Notes: a model not told the origin generated them from the letters alone. DNA of 64,000 nt from Odontesthes bonariensis (GCF_027942865.1 NC_134509.1:9569754-9633753); one strand, 5' to 3'; positions 29,773-45,328 are shown, numbered from the stretch's first letter. Numbers and translations are program-made.

Positions 29773-29986
29773 CTCTTTAAATGTATTCATGCTTATAATG
29801 TTGGGGGAAAAAAATAAACAAAATCAAAACAGACTGGCTCGGTAGTTGATCTTTTAGCGGTTGTTTTCAAATGTTGGGTAATATACATTTCATGTGCACC
29901 TGTGCAGGATTTGTTTTGAGATATTTTCTTGCAAAGTCAAGTCGGGTCTTTCTTATCTTGCGTGTTACCAGTGGTGTGAAGACGTC
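29773..29986. repeat. 214-bp direct repeat, arm 1 (unit B)
   Basis: Partner of 34918-35132. Both arms of unit B read aaaatcaaaacagactgg, whereas both arms of unit A read aaaatcataacagactgg. Confidence 0.85.
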
Positions 29987-30490
29987 GCAAGTAAGTGCCT
30001 CCACAAGGAACATTACATGTGGAAGCTGCTTTGGGCACATAGGCTCTTATTCGGACTTAGTCTTGAACATTATATTTACCCAAGATACCCAGATTTGACA
30101 TTTTACCCAAATGTTTTGTATCTTTTGTTCGTATTTTTTGAAAGGAAGTTTATTTTAGTCGCTTACAATGTTTGAAATACATTTCCAAAAACAGATTGTC
30201 ATGGAAATTAAACCAAACTCTCAGAGGAAGCAAATAATGTGAGCCTTGATTATCTAACATTTATTTTTTGTGCTTTATTAAGTCTTGATGGTGACGGAAA
30301 TCTACAGAAATGATAAATAAGCACAGAGAACAGAGAAATATTGTGTTTCATTCCAAATATTTCAACAATGCACGGAAATGTACCCTGTTAGGTGCAGAAA
30401 TGGTCCTTAAGATATAAAGTATAAAGAAATGATAAAGAAATAATTTTACTATACTCTAATTAGCTTATTCTGAACTCTTTTTAGAATATA

Positions 30491-33400
30491 AATCAAATCA
30501 AATCAAATCAAATTTATTTGTATAGCACATTTCATGTACAAACAGTTCAAAGTGCTTTACATAAAATAAAAGCATTGCAGCAGGGAGTGCAAGAAGCATT
30601 AAAAATACATAAAATAATATAAATAGAAACAAATAAAATCATTTAAATGAATTTAAAATCAGGCAACAGTCTAGATAAGTTAAAAGATATTTCATGCATA
30701 GACACATGAGAAAAGAAATGTTTTTAACCTGGATTTAAAAATGTCTACATTTGGTGAAAGTTTAATCTCCACTGGCAGTTTGTTCCACTTATTTGCAGCA
30801 TAACAGCTAAATGCTGCTTCTCCATGTTTAGTCTGGACTCTGGACTGGACCAGCTGGCCTGAGTCCTTGGATCTAAGAGCTCTGCTGGGTTTATATTCTC
30901 TGAACATATCACAGATGTATTTTGGGCCTAAACCGTTCTGGGATTTGTAAACCATCAGCAGGCTTTTAAAATCTATTCTGTGACTGACTGGAAGCCAGTG
31001 TAAAGATTTTAAAACTGGTGTGATGTGTTCAGATCTCTTAGTCCGGGTTAAAACTCTAGCAGCAGCGTTCTGGATGAGCTGCAGATGTTTAATGCTCTTT
31101 TTTGGAAGTCCAGTTAAAAGAGCGTTACAGTAATCGAGTCTACTGGAGATGAATGCATGGATGAGTTTCTCCTGGTCTTTTTGGGAGAGGAAACCTTTAA
31201 TTCTGTTGATGTTTCTGAGATGGTAAAAAGCTGCCTTGGTGACAGCTTTGATGTGGCTGCTGAAAGTCAGATCTGAGTCTATCAACACTCCGAGGTTACG
31301 AACTTGGTCAGTGATTGTAAGGTCCCGAGTCTCAAGATATTTACCAACGCTGACCCTCTTCTCTTTGCTCTCAAACAAAATGATCTCAGTTTTGTCTTCA
31401 TTTAATTGTAGAAAATTCTCTCTCATCCAGGTGTTTACTTCCTCCAGACACTGACACAGTACGTCTGCTGGGCTGCAGTCGTCCGGTGACAGAGACACAT
31501 AAAGTTGTGTATCGTCTGCATAACTGTGATAATTGATGTTAAAATTCTGCAATATCTGACCCAAAGGGAGCATATACAAGTTAAACAGAAGAGGTCCAAG
31601 AATTGACCCCTGGGGGACTCCACAAGTCATGGCCACTCGCTCAGATTCATAGCTGCCAATTGTAACAAAATAACTCCGGCCTTCTAAGTAGGACCTGAAC
31701 CAGTTAAGGACCGCTCCAGAAAGTCCAACCCAGTTTTCCAGCCTGTGCAACAGGATTCTGTGATCTACAGTATCAAACGCAGCGCTGAGGTCCAACAGAA
31801 CCAGGACTGAAACATTACCAGAATCAGTATTCAACCTGATGTGGTTTAACACTTTGACCAGAGCTGTTTCAGTGCTGTGATGACGTCTGAAGCCTGATTG
31901 AAACTTATCAAGACTTCCACTTTCATTCAGAAAGTCGTTGAGCTGGTTGAATACAACTTTCTCAATAATCTTGGATATAAAAGAGAGATTAGAGACAGGT
32001 CTGTAGTTGTTCATCATAGAGGCATCTAGAGTTCTCTTCTTTAGGAGTGGCTTAATGGCAGCTGTCTTTAGTGACTTGGGAAAAATGCCTGATGCCAGTG
32101 AGCTGTTAACTATTTGTAGGAGATCACTTTCTACTGAGGTAAAAACAGTTTTTAAAAAGTCGGATGGTATTATGTCCAGAGAACAAGTTGTTGATTTCAG
32201 CTGCCGAACTGTTTCCTCTAGGATTTTTAAATCAACATTATTAAATTGTGACATAACGTCAGAGTTATTTCTAGGTTTTAGACACAGATTAGTTTTCTTG
32301 TTTGTCTGTGTTGCGTTAATGTTTTGTCTAATTGTTTTGATTTTTTGGCTAAAAAAGTTGGCAAATTCATTGCATTTCTCAGTGGAGAGGAGGTCTGGGT
32401 TTGACTGTTTAGGAGGACTTGTGAGTTTTTCAACCATAGCAACCAGAGTTCGAGACTTGTTGACATTCTTATTAATCATTTCAGATAAATGCAGCTGTCT
32501 GGCCTTGCACAGCTCATTGTTATAACTACGCAGGCTTTCTTTGTATAGCTCATAGTGAATCTGAAGCTTTGTTTTCCTCCATTTACGTTCAGCTTTCCTG
32601 CATTCTCTTTTCAGATTTTTGACTATAGTGGTGTTTCTCCATGGGGTTTTCTGTTTGATCAAGGTGCTCTTGATTCTTATCGGTGCAACAGCTTCCATTA
32701 CATTAAAAATTTTCAAGTTAAAATGATCCAGCATTCCTTCAACCGACTCTGCGCTCATTGTTGGTAACATAGCTATGGCCTCCCTAAACTGAGCACTTGT
32801 TTTCTCATTGATGTACCTCTTCTTAACTGAGAAGCTGGTTGTTTGAACATTCTGAGTAATATGTAAATCAAATAAAATACAAAAATGGTCAGACAAGGCC
32901 AAATCAGTCACAACAACAGAAGAAATATCAACACCTTTAGAAATGACCAGGTCCAGAATGTGACCTCGAAGGTGGGTAGGTTCTGTAACATGTTGCCACA
33001 AACCAAACATGTCCAGCACAGAAGAAAATTCTTTGGCAGTACCATCCGTCATATTATCCATGTGAATGTTAAAATCCCCGGTCAAGATAAAATGGTTAAA
33101 ATCAGTCGAAATAACAGACAATAATTCAGAAAAATCATCAATAAAACTTGCACAGTATCCTGGAGATCTGTAAATGATTAAGAACTGGATTTTAGGAATA
33201 CCCTTTAAAATAAAACTCAGATATTCAAAAGAAGTGAATTCCCCAAATGAGATATCTTTACACTGGAATGTATCTTTAAATAAGGCAGCCTCCCCCCCAC
33301 CTTTCCTCCCATTTCGGCATTTATCCATAAAACTAAAGTTTGGGGGAGCTGCTTCATTAAGAACAGTAGCACTTGTGCTCTCTGTTAACCATGTTTCTGT

Positions 33401-33940
33401 CAGAAAAAGAAAATCTAAATTGTGTGAAATGATGAAGTCATTAACTAACAGTGACTTATTGGACAGAGATCTAATATTAAGTATGGCTGGCTTTGTGGAG
33501 TTTACACTGGTCTCTGTTGTATTCTGAGTTGTACGTGGTACCGTTAACAGATTAGATAAATTCACCCAGCAGGTTGACTGTTTTCGATTCCTTCTTTTAC
33601 TAACTAATACAGGAATCCTATTGGGCCCCAGCTTGTTCTCAGAACAGCTGTCAGAAGTCGGACTTCTATAGCAGGGACCCTGAACACATCATGGCATGGT
33701 ATCTTTGGTTTGAACAGTGCTATCTTTGTTTTGAACTCTGGGTGTTGTGCTGCTCCTTGAACATCCTGCACATCCCCTTGTGTCCTGCTCTGCCAGGACA
33801 GATGATGTAAGAGGAGGAGGAGGGGGGGGTGCCCTGCGTTTCTCGGTTGATGGTGGTCGCTGGAGTCCTGGCTGGGATAGAGACATCCTTTTGAGACCTT
33901 GGGTGATGTGGAGTAAAGGGTCTGGTGAGGGGGGAGGGAG
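30491..33940 (-). mobile_element. L2-like LINE with open reading frame, inserted in unit B
   Basis: A minus-strand element, 5' end near 33940 and 3' tail of (TTTGA)n near 30491-30512. Units A and C have the empty site (gaatgtaaaactat near 13083; gaatataaaactatcaaaaa near 46041), so insertion followed the duplication. Left and right borders retain gaatataa and aactatc, so at most about two bases are duplicated at the target. This agrees with L2/CR1-type elements that make little or no target duplication. About 375 bases upstream of the ORF may be a 5'UTR or a truncated first ORF. Confidence 0.92.
30692..33565 (-). CDS. LINE endonuclease/reverse transcriptase (957 aa)
   Basis: One uninterrupted ORF. 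The N-terminal third is an apurinic-type endonuclease with LNIRSLSNKS, FLFLTETWL, LTGDFNIHMD and LALSDHFCILF. The centre is a reverse transcriptase with RPVSNLSFISKIIEKVVFNQ, FQSGFRRHHSTETALVKVLN, LVLLDLSAAFDTVDH, GVPQGSILGPLLFNLY and the YADD box (YHSYADDTQLYVSL). The C-terminal block, with AFISSRLDYCNALLTGLP and ANKWNKLPVEIKLSP, also occurs in the fragment at 3325-3906. This domain order and these motifs fit the L2/CR1/Rex1 group; L2 is my best guess. The intact frame suggests a young copy that may still be active if its 5' end is complete. Confidence 0.9.
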   Translation of the reverse strand: MNLSNLLTVPRTTQNTTETSVNSTKPAILNIRSLSNKSLLVNDFIISHNLDFLFLTETWLTESTSATVLNEAAPPNFSFMDKCRNGRKGGGEAALFKDTFQCKDISFGEFTSFEYLSFILKGIPKIQFLIIYRSPGYCASFIDDFSELLSVISTDFNHFILTGDFNIHMDNMTDGTAKEFSSVLDMFGLWQHVTEPTHLRGHILDLVISKGVDISSVVVTDLALSDHFCILFDLHITQNVQTTSFSVKKRYINEKTSAQFREAIAMLPTMSAESVEGMLDHFNLKIFNVMEAVAPIRIKSTLIKQKTPWRNTTIVKNLKRECRKAERKWRKTKLQIHYELYKESLRSYNNELCKARQLHLSEMINKNVNKSRTLVAMVEKLTSPPKQSNPDLLSTEKCNEFANFFSQKIKTIRQNINATQTNKKTNLCLKPRNNSDVMSQFNNVDLKILEETVRQLKSTTCSLDIIPSDFLKTVFTSVESDLLQIVNSSLASGIFPKSLKTAAIKPLLKKRTLDASMMNNYRPVSNLSFISKIIEKVVFNQLNDFLNESGSLDKFQSGFRRHHSTETALVKVLNHIRLNTDSGNVSVLVLLDLSAAFDTVDHRILLHRLENWVGLSGAVLNWFRSYLEGRSYFVTIGSYESERVAMTCGVPQGSILGPLLFNLYMLPLGQILQNFNINYHSYADDTQLYVSLSPDDCSPADVLCQCLEEVNTWMRENFLQLNEDKTEIILFESKEKRVSVGKYLETRDLTITDQVRNLGVLIDSDLTFSSHIKAVTKAAFYHLRNINRIKGFLSQKDQEKLIHAFISSRLDYCNALLTGLPKKSIKHLQLIQNAAARVLTRTKRSEHITPVLKSLHWLPVSHRIDFKSLLMVYKSQNGLGPKYICDMFREYKPSRALRSKDSGQLVQSRVQTKHGEAAFSCYAANKWNKLPVEIKLSPNVDIFKSRLKTFLFSCVYA

Positions 33941-36900
33941 AACTATCAAAAAATCTTAAAACAGGCCCCGTAATGAGGTAGTGCATCAAAATATCCTTTT
34001 CTGGTTATTTCTGGTATCCTCTGCTGGTCCTTTAGCTGTGCTCTGCTGTGGAAAAGACAAAAGTGGACAAGGATATGTTTTTTTTGTGGAGTGAAACAAA
34101 CAGTGTTAAGATCATGAGGATTGTCCAGTGCATGTTATTTGAGTTTTTCACCTGTGACTCTTTGCTATTTACAGTTTTGAACACTTTGTGCTCTTTGTTG
34201 TGAAATTGGTTGCTGTCGGCCTCTCCAGGCTCTAACAGGCTCAAGCTAACTTTCGACCCATCAGCATCCAATCAATGAGTGGCATCATCAACAAATCCAA
34301 TGTGTTGAACTTTTTGGAGGACAGCACATTTGTCTGTCTGGGCCGGCAAAATGTGGAGGCTGAGAGCGCCTCAGACTGATACCTACATGAAGGTATAAAA
34401 CAGCCCTTAGCCTTGTGATGTACTGGTGACCTCTTCAGGGTGTACCTCGCCTCTCACTTGAACTGGAATAGACTCCAGCTCCCCTCCACTCTGAACAAAA
34501 TGAAGTGGGTATAGAAAATTTAAGGAAAGTCCTGAATATGATTTCTGTCTGTGAGATGAAAGCTATTTCTAGCTTCCTACAGAGGTACATTTATGCCCAG
34601 TGAAGGTCAAATTTTTTATTTAAATGTAACAACAAGATTTTCTAGGGAAAGTGCTTGCATCCTACCAGGATAGGAGAGTGATGTAATTATTGCTACAAGT
34701 ACAGCTTGTGGTGTGGTTTCTTTAGTTTCAGACAGTACAGAAGCCAAAGCAAGAGAAAGAGGGAGACACCTTGAGATACAAAGAACAATCTCAGGGGGAA
34801 AATCAGTCTCTGTGACTTTCCATCCCTTCTGTACTTAAAAGAATATAACACACATTTGAATTGAAACAGTAGAATACCAGAAAGTGTTTATTTTTGACCA
34901 CACAGAGCAAATGATCTCTCTTTAAATGTATTCATGCTTATAATGTTGGGGAAAAAAAAATAAACAAAATCAAAACAGACTGGCTCGGTAATTAATCTTT
35001 TAGCAGTTGTTTTCAAATGTTGGGTAATATACATTTCATGTGCACCTGTGCAGGATTTGTTTTTAGATATTTTCTTGCAAAGTCAAGTCGGGTCTTTCTT
35101 ATCTTGCGTGTTACCAGTGGTGTGAAGACGTCTCTCATAGACTCTGACCATGCCTGTCCCTTCAGGAGTCTTACGGACTTGGCTCGATGATGCAAAGACA
35201 TTTTGATGTCAAGTTGTTCTTTTCTGGTCTTCAAGAGCTTTTGGTGTTGCTGAGCTGGCTAGTACAGTCCTTGCCTTTGTATCAGATTAGAGCTTTCCTA
35301 AAGTTTCTGCTGACCTGACTGTTCTGCTTTTTCTGCCAAACAATGGCCTCATTTACCTTCATGAACAAGCCAGCAAATGAAGTTCAGCACTGAATCAACA
35401 TCATCATTTTTTTTTCATCTGCTTAACTAGTCCTGAAATAACCAAAAAACAGGCCGCACCTACCCATGAAACCAAGTATCACACCTTGAATCAAAGCTGA
35501 AAATCTTCATTTGAATCATTTCTTGATTGCTGCATTTTAATTACACTGTGGAAGTGTAATTAATGAAATTAGTGTAAAACAATGAAAACTTCCAAAACAG
35601 GGCCTTAGGGCCTGTATTAGCACAACCTGTAGGCTTTGGTCTATTTATAAGATTTGTTACCTCTAAAAAACACTTGTTTAATGTAGGAAATCCTTGAACC
35701 CTTGGCTGTAGTCCAGCAGTGATCAATATTACTGTGTAGAAACAGATATGGATACAATGTGCAACAGCTATATGAGACAAGATCTCTTTTTCTGTGTGTT
35801 GTTAACACACACACGAATACAGATACAAAATATATTTCAAGGCTGATAAAAAGCTGAATCGTTGTCAGTTGGTAATGATTTCTAGATTGTATTTCAGCCA
35901 ATGTGTTCCTCATCTTTTGCTCTCCAGACGATTGCTTACACGCATGCAAACAAAACCCAACATGATTGGTTGATACATCTTGGACTACAAGCAAACTAAA
36001 AACAGAAGCCAGAAAGCCTCCAATTCCAAACTTTTATTCCTTGCCTACATGCGATGCATCTTTCTATGCAGATATATGTTTATATATTCATTAAATATAG
36101 GGAGTTGAAAACATATACATGTGTAAAGCTTCATATGCTTTGTATGCTGTATATGTCCCAGAAAACTAAATGTTTTACAAGGCATAGACAAGAGATGAGA
36201 AGAGGTAAAGTCAAGGGTAAGGATGAATGTGACACAATCCTGATGAATTCTCACTTTTATGCATCGTTCTGTAGCTTCAAAATGAATCCACAAACCATTG
36301 CACTTCCAAACTTTTCGGATCATTCTCTTTGGTGTGTCATCGGGATCTTTTCTAACTTAGACCTCTGAAAGCAACAACAAAACAAAGGTGAAAAGTGTGA
36401 GGTAAATATTGTGTTTAATAAACAAACATCAGTCAGGGAACTGACATTAGTCTGGGGATGGAGATGAGGGAATATAAAGCACAATGCACATGTGTGGAGG
36501 TGGGAGGGGAAAATATTTATCTGTTACACAAGGTGCCCCCATACAGTAAGGAGCAGGAAGCTCTATATAACATACAGATCAGGATCCAAGTCTACGGTAC
36601 AAAAACTTAGCAGCAACATGTTAACATCGGAGACCAAGGGGCTAACAAAGTAGTTTCATTTAGAAAAAGTCACAGTATTCTTTAAATTTGTTAAAAAGGT
36701 AAAAACAGTTCTATGCATCCGCTAAGGTGAATGCTACTCACAAGATCTGTGTGTGGAATACATAGGTAGGGAAATTATCTATACATTTATACTCTAATAT
36801 AAAGACCTTCTGGTAATGGCACAGTACAAACTCTCAGGAAACGCGACAAAAATATACAATGTCTTCACGTCACATTTGCAGATTAAAATGTAACTAAGGT

Positions 36901-37962
36901 CTCTGGCAAGCACAATAGTTTCAGTGATCAAAAAACAACTTGTCATCAACCAAAATAAAGGACACCATTTTGTTAGTTCAGCTATCTTGACAGAGTATGT
37001 CTTTTTAATACAAAAATAAGGACAAATATAAATTAATATATATTAAAAGAATCAGATTGATATGTGGGGATCTACTGAATAAGTACAGGTATTTATGATA
37101 CAATAAATACTTGTCATTCATGACTGGGGGTGGATAAACAGCGAGTAGTGTATTAAACCTGACAGGTAATACGTTTAACTCTACAGGGGAGAGTACTTGT
37201 GTGTGTGCGTGCGTGTGTGTGTGTGTGTTGTTCAGTAGCTGTATAAAATATCACACGTTTGAGCGCAGCTGTGTGTTGGATCATGCACACAGTCTCAGAG
37301 GGTTCAGGAGGTCTTCTAAAGGAGACTGTGGTGGTTTCTGTGTTGTAGGGGGGTTATCGCTGCTCGCCCTGTCCCATGCTTTAATGCAGCTCCTCCTAGT
37401 GGTGAGTCTGTGGTACTACCAGTTAAAATTACTCCTAAAACAAACAACTCACAGACAGAAAGCAGGAAGTCTACAGGAAGTGGTCAGCCGTCGGTGACCC
37501 GTCAGTTCTCCGGAGAAGAGACAGTGCGACACACCATTGGAGTCATCATGGCCAACAAAAAGAAGCAGATGTAAGGACAAAGTCAGCTTTTGTGGTTTTT
37601 TTTTTGTCTTTTTCTCCACTTCATAATAAAAAATAAGTCTGTTTTTGTACTTTACAATACAATTCAAGATCCCCGCCGAGGAAGCATCAATCATCAGTCC
37701 AGCACTGACAAGAAACAAATCTCTTTATTTCTTTTAGTAGTATTTTTCTTGTTTTTTGGGTTTTTTTTCTGTCTTTTTTTCAGGGTTTTTAAAAAAAAGG
37801 GGTTGGTGGGGGAAATACTCTGGGGAGGGGGTTGAACGGTTTCCTCATGAGGAATAAGAGAAGACTGGGATCAAGTAAGGCGGGCAGGAACACAGAACAT
37901 ATCTGGAGAAGCGGAAATCTGCCGATCGTGTTGTCTCTTTTTTCTTTTAATTCTTTCTCTTT
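33941..37962 (-). other. Intergenic spacer and orphan slit2 3'UTR (unit B)
   Basis: Matches 13100-14350 plus 19673-22410 of unit A, without the gypsy element. It contains the 79-codon ORF copy (34032-34271), the non-LTR tail relic (34412-34530), repeat arm 2 (34918-35132) and the copied slit2 3'UTR. Confidence 0.5.
34918..35132. repeat. 214-bp direct repeat, arm 2 (unit B)
   Basis: Matches 29773-29986. The two arms were 1.7 kb apart in A and C; the LINE now lies between them in B. Confidence 0.8.
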
Positions 37963-40900
37963 TTACGAAGAACACTTTGTACAGCCGCACTTGACAACTT
38001 TCTCCACTTCCTGGACAAAAGAAGAGCCATCAGTGCACTGGAAGGTGTATTTCCTACGTTTGCTGCGTAGGGGGGTGCAGCAGGTACCCTGTCCTTCTGA
38101 TCCCCCCGGGCAGCTGCCTCGACACTCTAGACGGGAGACCTTCTCCTGGGTTTGGCACGCCGCGTAGCCTTGCTGTCTCTGGTAGACATCTCGGACCCGT
38201 TCCCCTCGGCAGGCCACCTCTGCAGAAATGCAAACCAAACAGGAGTGTTACAAGTTCACAGTGGGAGGGAAACTCCACGAATTTTGCACAGAAATCTTGG
38301 GTGCTTGTTCGAAAGGATGTAATGATGCTTTCTGGTGACAAAAAGTTGCTCAAAGAAAAAAATATAATTCAAAATATATTATCAAAATATTCTTTTAACT
38401 CAATCAGATCGTGGATGCCCACTCAACAACTCATGTCTTAAAGCGAATGGAGATGATAGCTGATCTTTATGGTGACAACAACAAAACTGTGAGGCAACAT
38501 GTCTGTGAGTTCTAGAGAGAACATAGAACAATGAGAAGAGGCTAAAGTGGCGCTATCATGGGGAATGGAACATGCAAAATCCCTGTTCTGCAAAGTTTGG
38601 AGACATACTCAGAAACTTAATGGCATCAAACCCAGAGAAGTACGTTTGACAAAGACTACGTGATGTTCAAAAGGACCTGATTTAGGCAAATAAATCTAAA
38701 GTTCTGGTTGTAGAAATAAAATACATTTATATTTCAACATAACTGTAGGAGTTAATAGGACAGGTTGTCTGTTAATTGCAACCTCAAAATCGGAAAAAGT
38801 TGGGACAGTATGGACGATGCAAGAGCGCAGTGATTCTTATTTATTTACTCACTAAGTTTTTTACTTACTGACTTTTATTTCATTGCAGACAGTAAGAGTC
38901 ATATTAGATACTATTTTGTCCTGTTCACACTTCTTAAAGTGTGAAGTAAAAGGATGTCGCTGCATTTTCCTGTAAAATTCTCTGTTGGGGACAGCTCAGG
39001 CCTGCAGGATGACCAGTACAGTATCAGCACCCTCTTTTTTCTCAGTTTCACTTTCAAGTTTTTATTGTCACATGTATTTTACAATAAAGCAAAATTCTTG
39101 TGCCACATTTGTTGACGAGGGGAGGGTAGCGCAGCGGTTAAGCCATGTGGTTTTGCTGTGCCTTGTTGAAAAATGCATGGAGGTCCCTGGAAAACATGTC
39201 GTCTTGAAAGGGCCATGTGTTCAGATATCTCAGTGAACTTTTATGTATTAATGGTGCGGTCGCAGACTTGCAAAGGAGCTTTGACAAGGGCACTGATATA
39301 ACCCCATACTATCACACAGCCTAGCTTTTTGATGTGTTGCTGATAACAGTCCGGATGGTCCTTTTCATCTTTGGTGTGGAACACACATCTTTCTCACGTT
39401 CAAGATTGTGAATAATGATTTGTCTGACCACAATACACATTTCCACTGTGTGATGGTCCATCCCAGAAGCCCAGAAAAGATGACACAGTTTCTGGACAAG
39501 GCTAATAAAAGGCTTAGCAAAGTGACATTTGTGATTGTAACTCTATACTGTAAAACTTAACAAAGATATCCTGCTGTAATTCTTTGCCAATGTGGTTACT
39601 GTGATAGGAAATTAGTTATACTGTTATACAACAGAACTGCATGAACAGCTTCAGCAAATAATGCTTAACGTCATATAGTTGATTTTCCATCGTGCTCAGT
39701 ACTTAAGTTGGAATTTGAACTGTCTGGACAAATATGTGTATGTGGTCAAACCCTGTATATAAGGGCCGATCTTAGCATCAGTGAGTTGTCCACACTCTTG
39801 AAACCCCCGTGGTTGAAAGAAGCTGAACCCTATTCAGCCGAATATTGATACTTGGTCTCTGTCTCTGTTTGATGATTGTTGCTGACTATTCCTGGTTGTT
39901 CATTCTACTTTGATTTATTATTCTGTAATAGATTCCTTAAATCTTAGGAGACTTATTGTTGTCTGTGCTTCCTCATCACAGAACAAACAGTTTTTGCCTC
40001 TTCAGTCACAGCAGCTATTGATGAACGGCAGTTCTTGATACTGTACTGTCTGAGGTATCAGAGATCTCTAGTGTCCAGATTAAGCTTGCCCATTATGCAC
40101 TGAAATTGCTTCGATGGCTAAATTACATTCTGGACAGTAGAGGTGGAAAAATACAAAACCCTCTCAATATTTCTTTGAGGTTTTTTCACATTAGAGCGAT
40201 TTTTCTCATGCATTTGTTGACAAATTGGAGATCGTCCAACCATCTTTTGCGCCTCAAAGACAAAGCCTTTCATGGATGCTGCTATTGTACCAAATCAGGA
40301 TTACAATCATCCGTTTGAAACCTAATTTGTACCTGTGAATTTCCCACATCCCAACTTTTATTTGGAATGTGTCACAGGCCTGAAATGCAAACATGTAGGT
40401 ATGATAACAAATGGAACGAACTTAACGAGACAAAACATGAAACATTTTGGCTTCCTACTGCAATGAAATAAAAGTCGAAGTACACTAAGTGCAAATTCTT
40501 TTTTCTTTTTCCTTTTCCATACTGTCCCCAACTCATTTTCCTTTGGCACTTTTGACTTTTTTTCCTTATCTATGAATTAAATATGTAACAAGTTGTGTCC
40601 ATAGATGCTAAAGCTTTATTTATCACATTTGCTTCTTCCTCCTCTGGCTAAGAAAAAAATCAGGGCATGCAAATTCTGCAATATTTAAGAATAAGATTTC
40701 ATTATCATTAAATAAAATACTTAGCTGACCTGCCATTTGACCGGTAAACAATTTGACAAGAAAAAATAGAGAGATAATCGAGCTCATCTTAAGCATACAG
40801 TATGTTGCATGAGTTGAAAACAAGATGAGAGACTTAAAAAATCATGACGAATAGAAGCAGACAGGGTTAGGATACATGTGATCATGCAGTCTCACCTGAG

Positions 40901-41807
40901 TTGCCCCTTGTGTGGGATTAATAGGAAGCTCAGGAGATGCTGAGTTGAAAAAGTGACGGGTTAGAAGCATTAGTGCGGAGACATTAAAGAATGTTAGATA
41001 CACACACACTGCTGAGAGACACAGAGAGAGGAAAAAGCTTTGAAGAAGGGCTATTAAAGAAATCCTTCAGATTGAAAAGCTTAGACAGTATTAGTTCATG
41101 TTTTTAGAAGAATGTTGGACATCATTTTACCTTACGCACAGATAACAATCTCTATGCATAGAAGCATCAAGCATAGTAAATATTCATCGGTAAGCGTCCT
41201 TGTTTTGCTCACCTCTGTCACAAGACTCTCCAGTGTAGCCGCTGTTACACTCGCAGTATGCTTTGCCCAGGCCTGACACTCTACATTTGCCATGTTTGCA
41301 GAGAGACAGGCTGCAGAGGTTAGTTGTATCATGGTCCTGCTCATCACAGAGAACACCAGCAAAGCCGGGCTGGCAGCGGCAGGAGTAAGAGTAGGAGTTT
41401 ATTGGGAGGCAAGTGCCATGAACACACCTGTGGGATGGAGGAGGGAGGGACAGGACAGAATTTGATAATGTGGACAGATATCCATATCCATGTCATTTAA
41501 AAAAAACAAACAAACAAAAAAAAACACTAAAAGTGCAAACACTATGGTTTTAAAGCTAAAAAACCAAAACCCACTCACTTGTTGCCGTCACAAGGGTTGC
41601 TAACTTGCTGGTCACACAAAGTCCCCGTCCAACCAGGGTGACAGGTACAAGTGAAGCCACGGTGACCAGTTGGGTGACAGTCGCCTTGGACGCAGGCACC
41701 TCTCTGGCATGGCTGGCAGCCTGGCTCTACCCCATTGCCAAGCCACTGTCTGGTGCTCTGTGAAGTCCCTGAGCCTGGAGACCCTGGTTCCAGCCCAACT
41801 CCAAGGT
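37963..41807 (-). pseudogene. slit2: Orphan slit2 3' fragment, unit B
   Basis: Exon pieces: 41579-41807 (cut laminin-G/EGF7 exon, no acceptor), 41213-41427 (complete EGF8/EGF9 exon), 37963-38219 (complete cystine-knot exon). No stop codon is present: EGF7 keeps PGWTG and the EGF8/9 exon keeps GESCDR. All encoded residues seen here equal the true slit2 end in unit C. It lacks a promoter and the upstream 5' exons, so it is not a gene on its own. The two complete exons keep acceptor and donor sites. Confidence 0.92.
38792..40543. mobile_element. DNA-transposon relic in slit2 last intron (unit B)
   Basis: Counterpart of 23241-24990, with both inverted ends still present. Confidence 0.6.
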
Positions 41808-41829
41808 TAGTTGGAGTAATCACAAGTCA
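41808..41829. other. 22-base filler at the B/C junction
   Basis: Same 22 bases, in the same place, as 26255-26276. Two identical junctions show that the second copy of the junction was made by copying the first, not by an independent break. Confidence 0.9.
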
Positions 41830-42517
41830 GTTAGTTTTTAGAGGTAGTAAGCCAGTAGAGTGAGTTTATTATGGTTCAAAATCAAATGAGTCCAACCTTG
41901 ATAACAGAAGACCTTGGACAGTTTATCATTCTGTCTGGTAAGCATTTTCCTTGTATTAGAGGTGTTTCAGGAGCTGATGCAATATAAATGAAGCAAATAA
42001 AAAGGAAATTTAAAGGCTCAAAGTACAAAATTGCATCATTGTGGACAAATATTAGCTGTAAAGTAGAGCAGTGAAGAAGCATTGACCATCACGCATCTTT
42101 CAGACCTTACAGCGATCATAAGGTAGGAAATAAGAAATAGAAATTCTTTAAAAAAAATTTTACACTTGGATATCACACTTGACATTTGAAAAGGTTATAA
42201 TTAGGAGTTATTGTACTGTTTGAGCTGTTTCTAGCTCTTTTCTTTTGAAAAACTGGGAGAGATGACTATGTTGCTAAACTTTCCAGAGTTTATATTATTT
42301 CCAAATAACTGTTTTTGTCTTGAAACGTCATGTTAAACTCGACGAAAAGACTTTTAACACTGAAAAGAATTGTACTTATTCATGTCTATTTGTTATTTTT
42401 CCCCTTTGGTGGATATGTCATGTTGAAATTGATTTGTTTCTGGAAGATATAATACGGTGTAGTGATCAGATCTATTATGCTTATTACATTAAATTTGAGT
42501 CATTTTGTTCCACAGAC

Positions 42518-44940
<2,423 letters not shown>

Positions 44941-45286
44941 GAGGATTATTTAGCAGTAGAATAGTCAATTGTGTTCAAGCAGCACACCAGAAGATGGTAT
45001 TCCAGTACTCTGTATCTGATTAAACTGTTGGGCTAATTCATTAGACTGTGTCTCTGGACACAAAGAGGTAACTTAACCCCATCTTAACCCCTAACCCGTG
45101 GAGACACTTTTGTTGGAAAATATATAAACAGTAACTCCTTTTATGTGTTTGAGGCTGATCACAGTCAACCCTTCTGTGTCTCTGTGTTCATTTCAGTCTT
45201 TCTGGACACTCAGCTAAAGTCTTCTATTTGACTTATGTGCTCTTGTGTGCCTTCATCTCTCTCATCTGTGACCACATATTGGGTGG

Positions 45287-45292
45287 AATAAA
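45287..45292 (+). terminator. Poly(A) signal of itln C
   Basis: AATAAA in the conserved position after the itln C stop. Confidence 0.6.
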
Positions 45293-45328
45293 GTTAAGTT
45301 TATGTAGCGGTCACCTAGTTAAAGGAAA

